Shown in pieces: positions 9,740 to 18,675 of a stretch of 64,000 nucleotides of DNA (position 1 is the stretch's first letter; each line of letters opens with the position of its first letter). Under the pieces are notes generated by a model. That model ran no database searches and had not been told where the DNA came from. It saw only the letters and a list, made by a program, of their open reading frames with translations. Origin of the DNA: Chitinophagales bacterium. GTDB taxonomy: Bacteria > Bacteroidota > Bacteroidia > Chitinophagales > Saprospiraceae. Position numbers and translations under genes: made by a program. The DNA is taken from positions 38,479-102,478 of the forward strand of contig JAAFJN010000016.1 in NCBI GenBank assembly GCA_013298845.1. Reading direction: 5' to 3'.

Positions 9740-10516
9740 ATGCATCACTTCTATCCAATCGCCCCCTTGCTGCTGCTCTCCGTTTTTATCTATTTCGCCT
9801 GCCAGCGCGAAGCCGTCCCCACACTACCGGAAGAGCCTACCATTATTATTACGCCGGACGGTGACACCATTTACGTCACCAGTACCGACACCATTTATAT
9901 CAACAACCCGGCCCCGACAACGTTGCACCCGTGCAGCCCCGATACCGTGTATTTCGAGCAGCAATTGTTGCCCTTGTTGCAGTCCAACTGCGCCATGCCC
10001 AATTGCCACGATAATATTTCGCACGAAGAAAATGTTTGGCTCACCAGTTACGAACACGTGCTCACTACGGGCGGCGTGCGCCTGAACAGCCCGACCCAAA
10101 GTAAACTGTACACGTCTACGTCGCCCAATGCAAGTGAACGAATGCCACCACCACCGCTGGCCCCACTTACTGCGGCCCAACGGGCGCTGATTTTGAAATG
10201 GATTCAACAGGGTGCGCAGGATTTACACTGCGACGGCGCCTGCGATACCACCCAATTTGCGTACACCGCCGATATTAAACCCATTTTGGCCCTGCGCTGC
10301 AATGGTTGTCACGGGGCGGTTAGCCCATCCGGCAACCTCAATTACACCACGTACGTCGGGGTAAAAGCCAGTGTAAACGACGGCAAGTTTTGGGCGAGTA
10401 TTGTGCACGCCAGCGGGGTAAAACCCATGCCTTATCCGGTCGGAAGTGCACTCATACCCGACTGTGACCGGATAAAAATTAAAAAATGGATTGACGCTGG
10501 CGCACCGGAGAACTAA
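9740..10516 (+). CDS. Cytochrome-c-like lipoprotein, paralogue of 8154-8825
   Basis: A 258-residue lipoprotein (leader ending IYFAC) with a Thr/Asp-rich linker and two haem-type motifs in the same order as its paralogue: CAMPNCH (CX4CH) and CNGCH (CXXCH). Both halves again end in LILKWIQQGAQ or KKWIDAGAPEN. Candidate Met ligands are in ERMPPP and KPMPYP. It begins 6 nt after the DUF5777 gene, so it is in the same operon. The duplicated lipoprotein on either side of a barrel gene suggests two electron carriers or two binding partners for one outer-membrane component. The haem binding is predicted from motifs only. Confidence 0.85.
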   Translation: MHHFYPIAPLLLLSVFIYFACQREAVPTLPEEPTIIITPDGDTIYVTSTDTIYINNPAPTTLHPCSPDTVYFEQQLLPLLQSNCAMPNCHDNISHEENVWLTSYEHVLTTGGVRLNSPTQSKLYTSTSPNASERMPPPPLAPLTAAQRALILKWIQQGAQDLHCDGACDTTQFAYTADIKPILALRCNGCHGAVSPSGNLNYTTYVGVKASVNDGKFWASIVHASGVKPMPYPVGSALIPDCDRIKIKKWIDAGAPEN

Positions 10517-10558
10517 CTCTACTTATTTTGTGGGCAAATGCAGTATGTCCTGCGTTGT

Positions 10559-10607
10559 ATAAACGGGTGAGATCACCTCATCCCAACGTTTTATCATTCC
10601 TTTTTTT
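10559..10607 (+). terminator. Hairpin plus T-run after the haem-lipoprotein operon
   Basis: An imperfect stem runs from ATAAACGGGTGAG through the loop ATCAC to CTCATCCCAACGTTTTAT, followed by TTCC and seven T residues. It starts 43 nt after the stop at 10516 and ends 5 nt before the next start codon. The form is that of an intrinsic terminator, but its place directly before the PLP-enzyme gene also allows an attenuator role. Confidence 0.6.
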
Positions 10608-10611
10608 AAAA

Positions 10612-11736
10612 ATGCAACTCAGTACCCAACTCATTCACGAAGGTCACATTGAAGATAATAGCCGGGCGGTGATGTCGCCCATCGTGTTATCCACCACTTT
10701 TGAACGCGGCGACGATGGCCTTTCGTTTCCCGCCGGTTACCTCTATTCCCGCTACGATAACCCCAATCGCCACGCGCTGGAAACCAAACTGGCGCTCATG
10801 GAAAACGGCGCGGCGGCCGTTACTTTCGCTTCCGGTTTAGCGGCGGCCACGGCGGTGTTTCAAAGCCTGCGCAGCGGCGACCACGTGCTGTTACCCGATG
10901 ATACTTATTTTGGGGTGCGCAATATTTTGGCCAAATTATTCCCCCAATTCGGGGTCGAATTTAGCCTCGTGGATATGCTGGATTTGGCGCAGGTGCAAGC
11001 CGAAATTCGGCCCAATACCCGCTTGGTTTGGCTCGAAACGCCGTCCAATCCCCGCGTAAAACTCACCGATATTGCCGCCGTAGTGGCCATTGCCCGCCAA
11101 CACGGGTGTTTTACGGTAGCCGATAACACGTGGGCAACGCCGTATTTTACCAAACCCCTGGATTTGGGCGTGGATATTTCGTTGCATTCCACCACCAAAT
11201 ACATCGGCGGCCACTCCGATGTATTGGGCGGTGCTTTGATTTTTAAAGCAATGGACGAACGTTACGAATTTATCCGAACCTACCAAAAAACGGGCGGCGC
11301 GGTGCCGTCGCCGTTCGATTGTTGGTTGTTGTGCCGTAGTTTGGCCACGTTTACGGCCCGAATGCCCATTCACGCCGCCAACGCGTTGCAATTGGCGCAA
11401 TGGTTGCAACAGCATCCGGCGGTAGAGGCGGTACTGTATCCGGGCCTGCCCGATAACCCGCAACACGACATCGCTTTGCGCCAAATGAAAGGTGGCTTTG
11501 GCGGTATGATGTCCATTTTGGTCAAAGGCGGACAAGAAGCGGCGTTGCGTTTTTGCGGTAAATTGCGGATTTTCCAACACGCCACCAGTTTGGGCGGCGT
11601 GGAAAGCCTGATTGAACACCGGCGCTCGGTCGAAGGCCCGGAATCACCCAGCCCCGATAATTTATTGCGCATTTCGGTGGGCATTGAGGCCGTAGAAGAC
11701 CTCATTGCCGATATGGAACAGGCATTTGACAAATAA
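10612..11736 (+). CDS. Trans-sulfuration PLP enzyme (cystathionine gamma-synthase/lyase family)
   Basis: A 374-residue cytoplasmic Cys/Met-metabolism PLP enzyme. The start at 10612 (MQLSTQLIHEG) matches the usual N-terminus of the family. Visible hallmarks are YSRYDNPNRHALE (phosphate-binding Tyr/Arg), FASGLAAATAV, ETPSNP, VADNTWATPYF and the Schiff-base region SLHSTTKYIGGHSD, with Lys near residue 198. SLGGVESLIEHRRS near the C-terminus is typical of the family. It acts in methionine/cysteine interconversion; whether it is the gamma-synthase, the gamma-lyase or the beta-lyase cannot be decided by eye. It is preceded by a hairpin with a T-run and ends 1 nt before the stop of the convergent gene. 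Confidence 0.9.
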   Translation: MQLSTQLIHEGHIEDNSRAVMSPIVLSTTFERGDDGLSFPAGYLYSRYDNPNRHALETKLALMENGAAAVTFASGLAAATAVFQSLRSGDHVLLPDDTYFGVRNILAKLFPQFGVEFSLVDMLDLAQVQAEIRPNTRLVWLETPSNPRVKLTDIAAVVAIARQHGCFTVADNTWATPYFTKPLDLGVDISLHSTTKYIGGHSDVLGGALIFKAMDERYEFIRTYQKTGGAVPSPFDCWLLCRSLATFTARMPIHAANALQLAQWLQQHPAVEAVLYPGLPDNPQHDIALRQMKGGFGGMMSILVKGGQEAALRFCGKLRIFQHATSLGGVESLIEHRRSVEGPESPSPDNLLRISVGIEAVEDLIADMEQAFDK

Positions 11737-11737
11737 A

Positions 11738-13279
11738 TTACTTCACAACCACCATTTTAAATCTTGTATTCCCAACCGTACCCAAGTACACGCCCTGCGG
11801 TACATCCAGCGGAATATACGTCGCGGTGGCGGATAATTGGCGGCTTATGACGGGGCGGCCTTGAACATCATGGAGGTATAACCACGGAGATTGAGCCGCT
11901 AATGCCGATGTGATTTCTACGGTAAAGCCATTTTTGACAATATTGGGAAAAATACGCAGGTTTTGCCCCCCATTAGCGTCGGAAACCGACACATTTTCGG
12001 GTTGGAGCGCGATGTTTAACTCCTTAACGGTACCGGCGGTCAACTCCTGAGAAATTGTTTGGCCCAGGTAACCACTGCGCTCTACCCGAATCGCATAAAC
12101 GCCCGATTGCGCCGCGCCCGTCGCGTATTTACCGTCCAAATTGGTAGTATCGGCGTTACTGGTCGTTTCCACAAAAACCTTGGTATCGTTGAGCGGAAAA
12201 CCAGTGGCCGCATCGGTCACTACCCCTTTGATGCGTGCGGCGCGGGTGTAGGTGGGTTGGTAAATAAACATCCCTTCGGCTTTGGCCGTGGCAAAAACAA
12301 TTCCCGAAGGCAGGTACGGATTGGCATCCCAAACTAAGGAATTGCCCATAATGGCCCAGCCGGTTTCGATCAAATTATACGGATCGGAAGCATCTACAAT
12401 GGTCAATTGCCCCTGATAAGAGGGACAAACGAGGTAATCGTCGCCAAAATGCCGCACGTTGTGCACTTCACCGGCGGGGCGTTGCGAGGGCAAATAAATA
12501 TCCGTCAGGGTAATATTGTCGAGGTCCGATACATCATAAGCACCAAGGGGCGCAAACGGCACTTCGTCGGCGGTAAACAGGTATTGCCCGGTTTTGGACA
12601 ATTCCGAGTTATGGTTGAACAACGCCGGTGTAGGCTGGGTCGCCAGCAATACCGGATTTGCCCGGTCCTGAATATCAATGACGCTAAATTGCCCCACGTA
12701 AATTTCGCTGCCCCACAATGTATCGCCGCGTACAAAACCGTCGTGGAGGTAATTGGTGGCGTACTTGCCCACGTAAACGGGATTCCAGGGGTCTTCCAAC
12801 GAAAACATAACGGCACCATTGAGGGGGTCCGGGCCACCATAAACGTACAAATAGCCGTCCACCGCGCCCACGGTGTGGCTGCGGATAATTTGATTTTCGG
12901 TTAACCCTTCGCCGGTAAATACCTTATAATGGATGGTATCGGGCAATTGGCGCAGGTCCACGATGGTAATACCGCTGCCATTGGCTTCGGATCCCACGTA
13001 GGCAAATCCGTTCCACACCTTCACTTCGCGCCAATTATTGACCAAACCGGGCACCCGAAACCGCCGGACGGGTGCGGTGGGTACCGTTACGTCGTAAATA
13101 TCCAGCCCCAGGCGGTGCCCGATGAGCGCGTATTCGTTGGTGGAACTATCCACGTAATGCCAGCAACCCGCCAGCGTTACCCCGGAATCGTTGGGGACGT
13201 GGGCCAAAAGTTGCAGGTTGAGTTGTGCCTGGGCGTACAACGCCGGGAATAACCATAAAAATAGAAGGTATTTGCGCAT
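11738..13279 (-). CDS. Choice-of-anchor B domain protein with T9SS type A sorting signal
   Basis: A 513-residue surface protein starting at the ATG at 13279, which gives a signal peptide (MRKYLLFLWLFPALYAQAQ). Residues 20-350 form a beta-propeller-like choice-of-anchor B domain with LVIP-type repeat strands (YVGSEANGSGITIVDLRQLP, GQFSVIDIQDRANPVLLATQ, GQLTIVDASDPYNLIETGW). Then comes a carboxypeptidase-regulatory-like domain (IKGVVTDAATGFPLNDTKVF, about 360-430). The C-terminal approximately 75 residues (IFPNIVKNGFTVEI to FKMVVVK) are a T9SS type A sorting domain. It is therefore exported through T9SS and attached to or released from the surface. The ligand is unknown. It is tail to tail with the PLP-enzyme gene. 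Confidence 0.88.
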   Translation of the reverse strand: MRKYLLFLWLFPALYAQAQLNLQLLAHVPNDSGVTLAGCWHYVDSSTNEYALIGHRLGLDIYDVTVPTAPVRRFRVPGLVNNWREVKVWNGFAYVGSEANGSGITIVDLRQLPDTIHYKVFTGEGLTENQIIRSHTVGAVDGYLYVYGGPDPLNGAVMFSLEDPWNPVYVGKYATNYLHDGFVRGDTLWGSEIYVGQFSVIDIQDRANPVLLATQPTPALFNHNSELSKTGQYLFTADEVPFAPLGAYDVSDLDNITLTDIYLPSQRPAGEVHNVRHFGDDYLVCPSYQGQLTIVDASDPYNLIETGWAIMGNSLVWDANPYLPSGIVFATAKAEGMFIYQPTYTRAARIKGVVTDAATGFPLNDTKVFVETTSNADTTNLDGKYATGAAQSGVYAIRVERSGYLGQTISQELTAGTVKELNIALQPENVSVSDANGGQNLRIFPNIVKNGFTVEITSALAAQSPWLYLHDVQGRPVISRQLSATATYIPLDVPQGVYLGTVGNTRFKMVVVK

Positions 13280-13339
13280 GTTCCTGTTTGTTTGATCAGC
13301 AAAGAAACAAAACAATGCAGGGAAGGAAGTGGTTTTTAT

Positions 13340-14953
13340 TTACCTCGTTTTCACAATTAAACGTTGCACCATACCCCGTTGCGAAAGGCCACGGAGTTGG
13401 TACACGCCCTCCGGCAAATGGCGCATATCTATTTCGGTAACGGCTTGGGCATCGGTGGAGGCCACGAGAGTACCCGTCATCGAAAACAATTCGTAGCGGT
13501 AAAATGCTCCTTCGGCGGGGGCCGAAATGCGCAGGGTATTTAGCACCGGGTTGGGGAAACACTCCAGCGTATTGGCCCATTGTTCGGTGCTGCCGGAAGT
13601 GCAAGCATTCAGGATTTCGATTTTTGAAGAACAACCAAATGCATTATCCAAAATAAAAGCCCCATTACCGCCATTGGTTAAATAAGTGCAGATTGGCTCA
13701 ACGGCGCAATAAGACAACAAAGGATTGTTGGCGATTCGAAGAAATTGCACCACATTGTCCATGTTATTTAAGGCCGAAAGATTTTCGAGTTTGGCGTTGT
13801 TCATAATCTCTAATCGCGGCGTACGTTGCAAACCATTTAAGCCATCCAGAGAAGCCAGTGACAGATTTTGAAAAATGGTCAGGTACACGCTAATTTCTTC
13901 CAGATTATCCAATCCTTTCAGGTTTTCCAAATTAGGATTCTGATAAATATCCGCCTGTCCTTTAATGATGAGCAGGCTATCTAACCCCTTAAACGATGTT
14001 ATTTGCAGGTTGTCAAAAACCAAAAGATTATTAATAGACTTCAGTTGGTTTAAGCCGCTGAAATCCTGAAGTAAATTATTAAACCACAAAACCAGGTCAT
14101 CGCCAATGGAATCCAGTTGGCCAATGCCGTTTAAAGATAACATATTTTTATTACCAGCCACATCCAATGTGCCGCCAATCCATTGAAGTGAATCCAGCCC
14201 CGATAAATCTCCCAGTAAATCATTATTGTAAATCACAATGCTTCTTCCAGCGTGTTTCAGGCGTTTTAATCCCTTCAAATGAGGAATTTTCGGGTTGGCT
14301 ATTATCCTGAAACCACCATCAATATTCAACAGATTCCCCAAAAAATCCAGACTGCGGAGTTGGGTAGAACGGATACTAAACGTGCCGCCAAAATTACTGA
14401 ATGCTCCAAATCCGGCAATTGTATCAATGGGAACATCGTTTAAGTCAATGTCTCCTTTTACCGCTGTTAAACCGGAAAATGCATTGATGGAGTTTAGAGC
14501 TTGGTTAGAACTAAAACTCATTTTACCGTTTACGTATTGCAGGTTGTTAAACCCTTGAATATTTTGCAATAATGAATCGCTGTTAATTTTTAATGCGCCA
14601 TTTATAGTATCCAGCGCGTTGAACCCGTTCAGAAACGTCAGATTTTCACAATTGGTAATTCTTAAGTCCCCGCCAATGTATTTGAGGTTGGCAAAATCAT
14701 TTATTTGCCCGGCTCTAATATCGTTGAGTATTAAAGAGCCTCCAATACGTTCTAACTGAAACAGAGGAGTGAAACTGATAATATTACCTTCCAACTCAAC
14801 ACTGCCTTCTATCTCTGTACAATTGGGATAGTTAGCCGGAAATTCGTTTAATTCTACTTGAGAAGTAATTGTCAAAGAAGTGGGGCATTGCGCCGATAAT
14901 AGCAACGGCGACATCAGGCAGCACAGGGCCACCACGAAGTAAAGTTTGTTCAT
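13340..14953 (-). CDS. Receptor-L-domain-like leucine-rich surface protein with T9SS signal
   Basis: A 537-residue protein with a signal peptide (MNKLYFVVALCCLMSPLLLSAQ). The body has regularly spaced beta-helical repeats of about 22-24 residues with the pattern LxxLxxIxGxLxIxxNxxLxxLxGL, as in LKYIGGDLRITNCENLTFLN. This is the receptor-L-domain/LRR-like fold common in surface proteins of this phylum. Residues from about 455 (LECFPNPVLNTLRI) to the end (GMVQRLIVKTR) are a T9SS type A sorting domain. It probably mediates adhesion or recognition; no enzymatic site is visible. The start is fixed by a promoter box two bases before the ATG, implying a leaderless mRNA. Confidence 0.88.
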   Translation of the reverse strand: MNKLYFVVALCCLMSPLLLSAQCPTSLTITSQVELNEFPANYPNCTEIEGSVELEGNIISFTPLFQLERIGGSLILNDIRAGQINDFANLKYIGGDLRITNCENLTFLNGFNALDTINGALKINSDSLLQNIQGFNNLQYVNGKMSFSSNQALNSINAFSGLTAVKGDIDLNDVPIDTIAGFGAFSNFGGTFSIRSTQLRSLDFLGNLLNIDGGFRIIANPKIPHLKGLKRLKHAGRSIVIYNNDLLGDLSGLDSLQWIGGTLDVAGNKNMLSLNGIGQLDSIGDDLVLWFNNLLQDFSGLNQLKSINNLLVFDNLQITSFKGLDSLLIIKGQADIYQNPNLENLKGLDNLEEISVYLTIFQNLSLASLDGLNGLQRTPRLEIMNNAKLENLSALNNMDNVVQFLRIANNPLLSYCAVEPICTYLTNGGNGAFILDNAFGCSSKIEILNACTSGSTEQWANTLECFPNPVLNTLRISAPAEGAFYRYELFSMTGTLVASTDAQAVTEIDMRHLPEGVYQLRGLSQRGMVQRLIVKTR

Positions 14954-14955
14954 GG

Positions 14956-14963
14956 CAAATGTA
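14956..14963 (-). promoter_or_regulatory. -7 promoter box TACATTTG directly before a start codon
   Basis: On the minus strand TACATTTG matches TAnnTTTG and is followed by CC and then the ATG of the leucine-rich surface protein gene, again implying leaderless transcription. Confidence 0.55.
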
Positions 14964-15002
14964 CTAAGATGTTGATTGTTAACTATTTGTATAAACTTTT
15001 GG

Positions 15003-15422
15003 TCATTCCACTATACTATCCCGGAGCCCCACCGGAGCCGTTGCGCGTTTCAAAAATAACCAAAATGGAAGCCCCCGGGTCGTAAACTCTAATTCAAGTG
15101 TAGAGTCACTCCAGTTTTTCAGGGTGTAATTCATGGGCGGTGTTCCGAACCGCAATGTAGAGTCATTACTGAGTTCAAAAGGGGAAACCCATTCCGCCGC
15201 AGATTCGTACAGCGGCAGATTCGAGCGCATATTACCGTCTTGGGCGAACACAAAATAAGTACCCTCGAGCAGTTGGGTCTTACGTTCGTTGCGTTTGGCC
15301 GCCTGTACGACCCATTCCCCCACGACCGTGGCTATGGTCGCTTTGGGAGGTTCTGGCTGACAACCAACGACAAGCATCAAACTTAATACAAAAAGAAGAA
15401 CGAAGGGGCTGTGTTTCATCAT
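15003..15422 (-). CDS. Small lipocalin-like lipoprotein
   Basis: A 139-residue lipoprotein with leader LLFVLSLMLVVGC giving a clear lipobox Cys at about residue 21. The mature part begins with VVGEWVVQAA and continues in short beta-strands (TYFVFAQDGNMR, STLRFGTPPMNYTLKNW), a layout seen in lipocalin-like domains (GxW start). No binding residues can be assigned. It lies only 9 nt downstream of the Cas6-like gene on the same strand and is probably cotranscribed with it, with no obvious functional link. Confidence 0.75.
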   Translation of the reverse strand: MMKHSPFVLLFVLSLMLVVGCQPEPPKATIATVVGEWVVQAAKRNERKTQLLEGTYFVFAQDGNMRSNLPLYESAAEWVSPFELSNDSTLRFGTPPMNYTLKNWSDSTLELEFTTRGLPFWLFLKRATAPVGLRDSIVE

Positions 15423-15431
15423 GTATATGGA

Positions 15432-16325
15432 CTAATATTGTTGTCGTGGTCGCTGCGGTGGCCTTTGTTGGGAGTAGTCGCGTTGTTCACTTTTCCCGCC
15501 GCCGCTGTGGCGCTTCTCCGGCTTGGCATCTTCTTCTCTAAAATCAACAAAACCAAACCCGAGGTAAGGAAACTCGCCCAAACCACCGTAATAAATGTAC
15601 TCCATTACTTCCACTGGCATATTTAACTCAAGGTCAAATACAAAACCGCGCAACTGCGTTAAACCCTCATAATTGTGTTTGAGGTGAATTAACCGCGATT
15701 TGGCCTGACCAATCAGGCGATAATGCATCGGGAATGAAGGGTCAAGTAATTTCAAACCGGCTAAGGATTTATAGCGGTGTGCTGCCTTAAACCGGCGTAT
15801 AATGTGGGTGAAAAAACTAATGTCGTAGGTCTCAGAATCCGGCAAAATATAGGGACTCGGAACCGGAATATCTTCGGTGTTGGTCACCGAAATGGGCGAA
15901 ACAGCCTTAAACTGATGCGTTTCTTTAAATTGTGGCCGGGGGAGAATTTGCCAGTGTTTTACCTCAAAATAAGCAGGCCGACCTTCGAGCATACCCAATT
16001 GAAGCGGCGTTTGACGAAACAGGCTCACCACCTGCTGCTCAAAACTGGCGTCTAAATAAATGGAAATGGCAATTTTAACCTGGTTACCCAATAGCCGAAA
16101 CTCTTGGCGTACCTGATCCATTTCGTAAGGAAAAATGGCCAACGGGCTAAACGTAAATTGTTTATAACCTTGGGTGGTTACATTAAATCCTTTTTCCTGT
16201 AAGTGGGCAACTAATTCGCTGCCTGATTTAGCCAGTGCGGTGAAAATCCAGTTGGATATTTCAGACTGGTAGTTGATCGGAATTATGGTACCTTTCTGAC
16301 AGGAAAGGATAAATTGGATGCGCAT
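15432..16325 (-). CDS. cas6: Cas6-like CRISPR RNA endoribonuclease without a nearby array
   Basis: A 297-residue protein with the features of Cas6: an N-terminal RAMP/ferredoxin-like start (MRIQFILSCQKGTIIPINYQ), a second RAMP half, and the glycine-rich loop GLGEFPYLGFGFVDF at about residues 250-265 that closes the family. Cas6 cuts repeat RNA to make crRNAs. After the loop there is an additional Arg/Gln/Pro-rich basic tail of about 30 residues, which may bind RNA. A catalytic His could not be assigned with confidence. No other cas gene and no repeat array is visible in the window, so it may serve an array elsewhere or be an orphan. A lipoprotein gene follows at 9 nt. Confidence 0.8.
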   Translation of the reverse strand: MRIQFILSCQKGTIIPINYQSEISNWIFTALAKSGSELVAHLQEKGFNVTTQGYKQFTFSPLAIFPYEMDQVRQEFRLLGNQVKIAISIYLDASFEQQVVSLFRQTPLQLGMLEGRPAYFEVKHWQILPRPQFKETHQFKAVSPISVTNTEDIPVPSPYILPDSETYDISFFTHIIRRFKAAHRYKSLAGLKLLDPSFPMHYRLIGQAKSRLIHLKHNYEGLTQLRGFVFDLELNMPVEVMEYIYYGGLGEFPYLGFGFVDFREEDAKPEKRHSGGGKSEQRDYSQQRPPQRPRQQY

Positions 16326-16419
16326 TGTGAGGGCTTGTTTGATTAAAAGCAGATTAAAATCCGGTATGTTGTTGAGTTAACCCATGCAATAACTAAATAC
16401 CACACGGGGAAATAAACCG

Positions 16420-16427
16420 CAAAATTA
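16420..16427 (-). promoter_or_regulatory. -7 promoter box TAATTTTG for the Cas6-like gene
   Basis: On the minus strand TAATTTTG matches TAnnTTTG, about 95 nt upstream of the start codon at 16325. The leader between them shows no CRISPR-like repeat. Confidence 0.45.
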
Positions 16428-16475
16428 GCGTAAGTTTGGAAAAAAGCAAATATAATTAACAAAAATGAGTGCACA

Positions 16476-18569
16476 CTACCGTATTATCGTAATATCGCCC
16501 TCTAAATGCCGTTTTTCACCATCACTTAATAGCACTTCGGCCGACCAAATGTACACCCCCACCTCGGCCCATTTGCCCCGGTACCGACCATCCCAGCCGT
16601 CCACGTCGTTGTTGGGAAAAAAGTCGCGTTTCCGATAAATTAATTCGCCCCAACGGTCGGCAATTTGCAACTCCAAAATCCGCTCCACCCCATCGTTCGT
16701 ATACAACGTAAAATAGTCGTTTACCCCGTCTAAATCGGGCGAAAACGCCGTGGGTGCGTAAATAAGCACCTCCCGCCGCATGCGCACCAATATAGCGTCG
16801 GTGGCCGAGCAACCGTTGCCGTCCGTTACCGTTACCGCGTACACGCCCGGGGTCGTTACCTGAATCGTGGGCGTTTGGGCACCGGTACTCCATTGGTACG
16901 TCCATTCGGGGTTGTTTTGCCCCAAAATCAGGGTATTATTGGCCAAAATCAGCGTATCCGACGGGCCGATGTTGATGACCGGTGGTTGTGGCAAACTCAC
17001 GTTGGCTGTGTCGAGGGCAATGCAACCCAATTCATTAATCACCTTTACCGAATATTCCCCCGAGGTTCCCGGCTCCACTTCAATGGAGGCCGTGGTGGCC
17101 CCCGTGTTCCAAAGGTACAAACAATCGGCGCAATCGGTCGTCAGCGCCGTTAATAAAGCGGGTTCTCCGGCGCAATAATTGGCAATTGGTGTGTTATCAA
17201 TCGCAACGGTGGTGTTGCAAAGGGTTGTAACCACCCAAAAATCATTGACGCCAAACGACGCGTCGCTTTTTTCAAAACCGGCGTTGCTTTGCGAATGCCC
17301 GCCCAGCACCATCGCGCCGTTGGGCATAAGATCAATGCGGGTTAGTGCGTCAATGTCGCCGCCGCCCACGGTTTTTTGCCAAAGTTGGTTGCCCAAGGTG
17401 TCTATCCCGATGAGCCAAAAATCGTATCCGCCCCGCAAAGGCGTGGTTTTATTGCCCGAAATGCCGGAATCGGTTACCCCGCCGATGCAAATATCGCGGC
17501 GTTCGTTTTCCTGCAAATAATACAAATCGTCGAGGCCATTGCCGCCAAAACTCCATTCGTTGCGTTTTTGGCCGTTGGCATCCAGTTCCAACAACCAATA
17601 ATCGCTGTCGCCGCCGTAAAAAGGGGCGTTTTTGCCATTATTAATGGCCGTCGGGGGCGCAATACCCGAAGCCGAGCGACCACCCAAAAATATTTTTCCA
17701 CCCGAAGTCACCAGCAAGGCGTACGCAAAATCGTCGTTGGTGCCGCCGTGCCGTCGGTTCCATACCACCTGCCGCGACGTCGGGTCAAATTCCAAAATCC
17801 AGTAGTCTTTGGCCCCGCGCGCAAAATCGGGACCAACTTCGCCCGTGTTGCGCTGCGACACCGTTCCGCCCGAAGCCAGGATATTCCCCGAAGGCAACAA
17901 GGCCAAATCGTGAATTTGGTCTTCGGCGTTACCGCCAATGGTTTTATCCCACAGTTTATTCCCGTTTGCATCCATCCCGATGAGCCAAAAATCCAGTTCC
18001 CCGCGCGACATTTCGCTTTTATCCCCGCCCGCGTTGGAATTGGAATGGCACCCGAGGATAAAACTGCCGTCGGGCATTTCGAGGATGGAAAAAAGTTCGT
18101 CGCGGCCCGTTCCACCAAAAGTACGGTCCCAAATTTTGTTACCCGCCGTATCTAACCGAATCACCCACACGTCCATGCCGCCCCGGCTGGGTTGTGATTT
18201 ATCGCCCAAAGCATCCGAATAAGAGTAGCCGCCGGCCAAAAGCCCGCCGTCGCTGGTAACCATCAGGGTCCAAAGCCGGTCGTTGCGGTTGGCATCCAGC
18301 ATTTTATGCCACAATACCTGCCCTTCAAAATTGGTTTTGGTAAACAATACATTCCACGAAGTATCGCCCGGCTGGCCAAAATTAAGCGCCGAACGCGAAG
18401 AACCGCCGATATAAATGGCATTTTGGTGTACTTTTAAGCCGTTGAGTTCTTCGTAGCTAATGCCGCCAAACGTCAAATCCCAGTCCAAAGCGGGCTGGGC
18501 CGCCAGAAACTGCGCACTATGTACCAGAAGTAAAAAAGGTAACAGGAATCGGTTATTTTTATTGGGCAT
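16476..18569 (-). CDS. Surface protein with gliding-motility-type (CHU_C) C-terminal domain
   Basis: A 697-residue exported protein, start at 18569 chosen for the signal peptide (MPNKNNRFLLPFLLLVHSAQF). Residues about 25-480 contain repeated units of the type WDRTFGGTGRDELFSILEMP followed by DGSFILGCHSNS, about 65 residues apart, which form a beta-propeller-like array. Next come PKD/Ig-like segments (CLYLWNTGATTASIEVEPGT) and, from about 625, a gliding-motility C-terminal domain (YAPTAFSPDLDGVNDYF to EGDITIIR) that directs type B T9SS export. The propeller units LLAGGYS/FILGCHS occur in many Bacteroidota surface proteins of unknown ligand. Confidence 0.87.
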   Translation of the reverse strand: MPNKNNRFLLPFLLLVHSAQFLAAQPALDWDLTFGGISYEELNGLKVHQNAIYIGGSSRSALNFGQPGDTSWNVLFTKTNFEGQVLWHKMLDANRNDRLWTLMVTSDGGLLAGGYSYSDALGDKSQPSRGGMDVWVIRLDTAGNKIWDRTFGGTGRDELFSILEMPDGSFILGCHSNSNAGGDKSEMSRGELDFWLIGMDANGNKLWDKTIGGNAEDQIHDLALLPSGNILASGGTVSQRNTGEVGPDFARGAKDYWILEFDPTSRQVVWNRRHGGTNDDFAYALLVTSGGKIFLGGRSASGIAPPTAINNGKNAPFYGGDSDYWLLELDANGQKRNEWSFGGNGLDDLYYLQENERRDICIGGVTDSGISGNKTTPLRGGYDFWLIGIDTLGNQLWQKTVGGGDIDALTRIDLMPNGAMVLGGHSQSNAGFEKSDASFGVNDFWVVTTLCNTTVAIDNTPIANYCAGEPALLTALTTDCADCLYLWNTGATTASIEVEPGTSGEYSVKVINELGCIALDTANVSLPQPPVINIGPSDTLILANNTLILGQNNPEWTYQWSTGAQTPTIQVTTPGVYAVTVTDGNGCSATDAILVRMRREVLIYAPTAFSPDLDGVNDYFTLYTNDGVERILELQIADRWGELIYRKRDFFPNNDVDGWDGRYRGKWAEVGVYIWSAEVLLSDGEKRHLEGDITIIR

Positions 18570-18599
18570 AAGTTGGATTGGCGTACGCCATCTATACAG

Positions 18600-18607
18600 C
18601 AAAAATA
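18600..18607 (-). promoter_or_regulatory. -7 promoter box TATTTTTG
   Basis: On the minus strand TATTTTTG matches TAnnTTTG about 30 nt before the ATG at 18569, supporting that start rather than the longer open frame. Confidence 0.45.
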
Positions 18608-18675
18608 AGGCCGAATTATGGCTTTTGAGCCAACTATTTGGCAAACACGGTTGTTTTTTTCATCAAACTGTAGAA

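Noticed and set aside
15432..16475. CRISPR array near the Cas6-like gene
   Set aside because: I looked at both flanks and the leader for regularly spaced repeats and found none.
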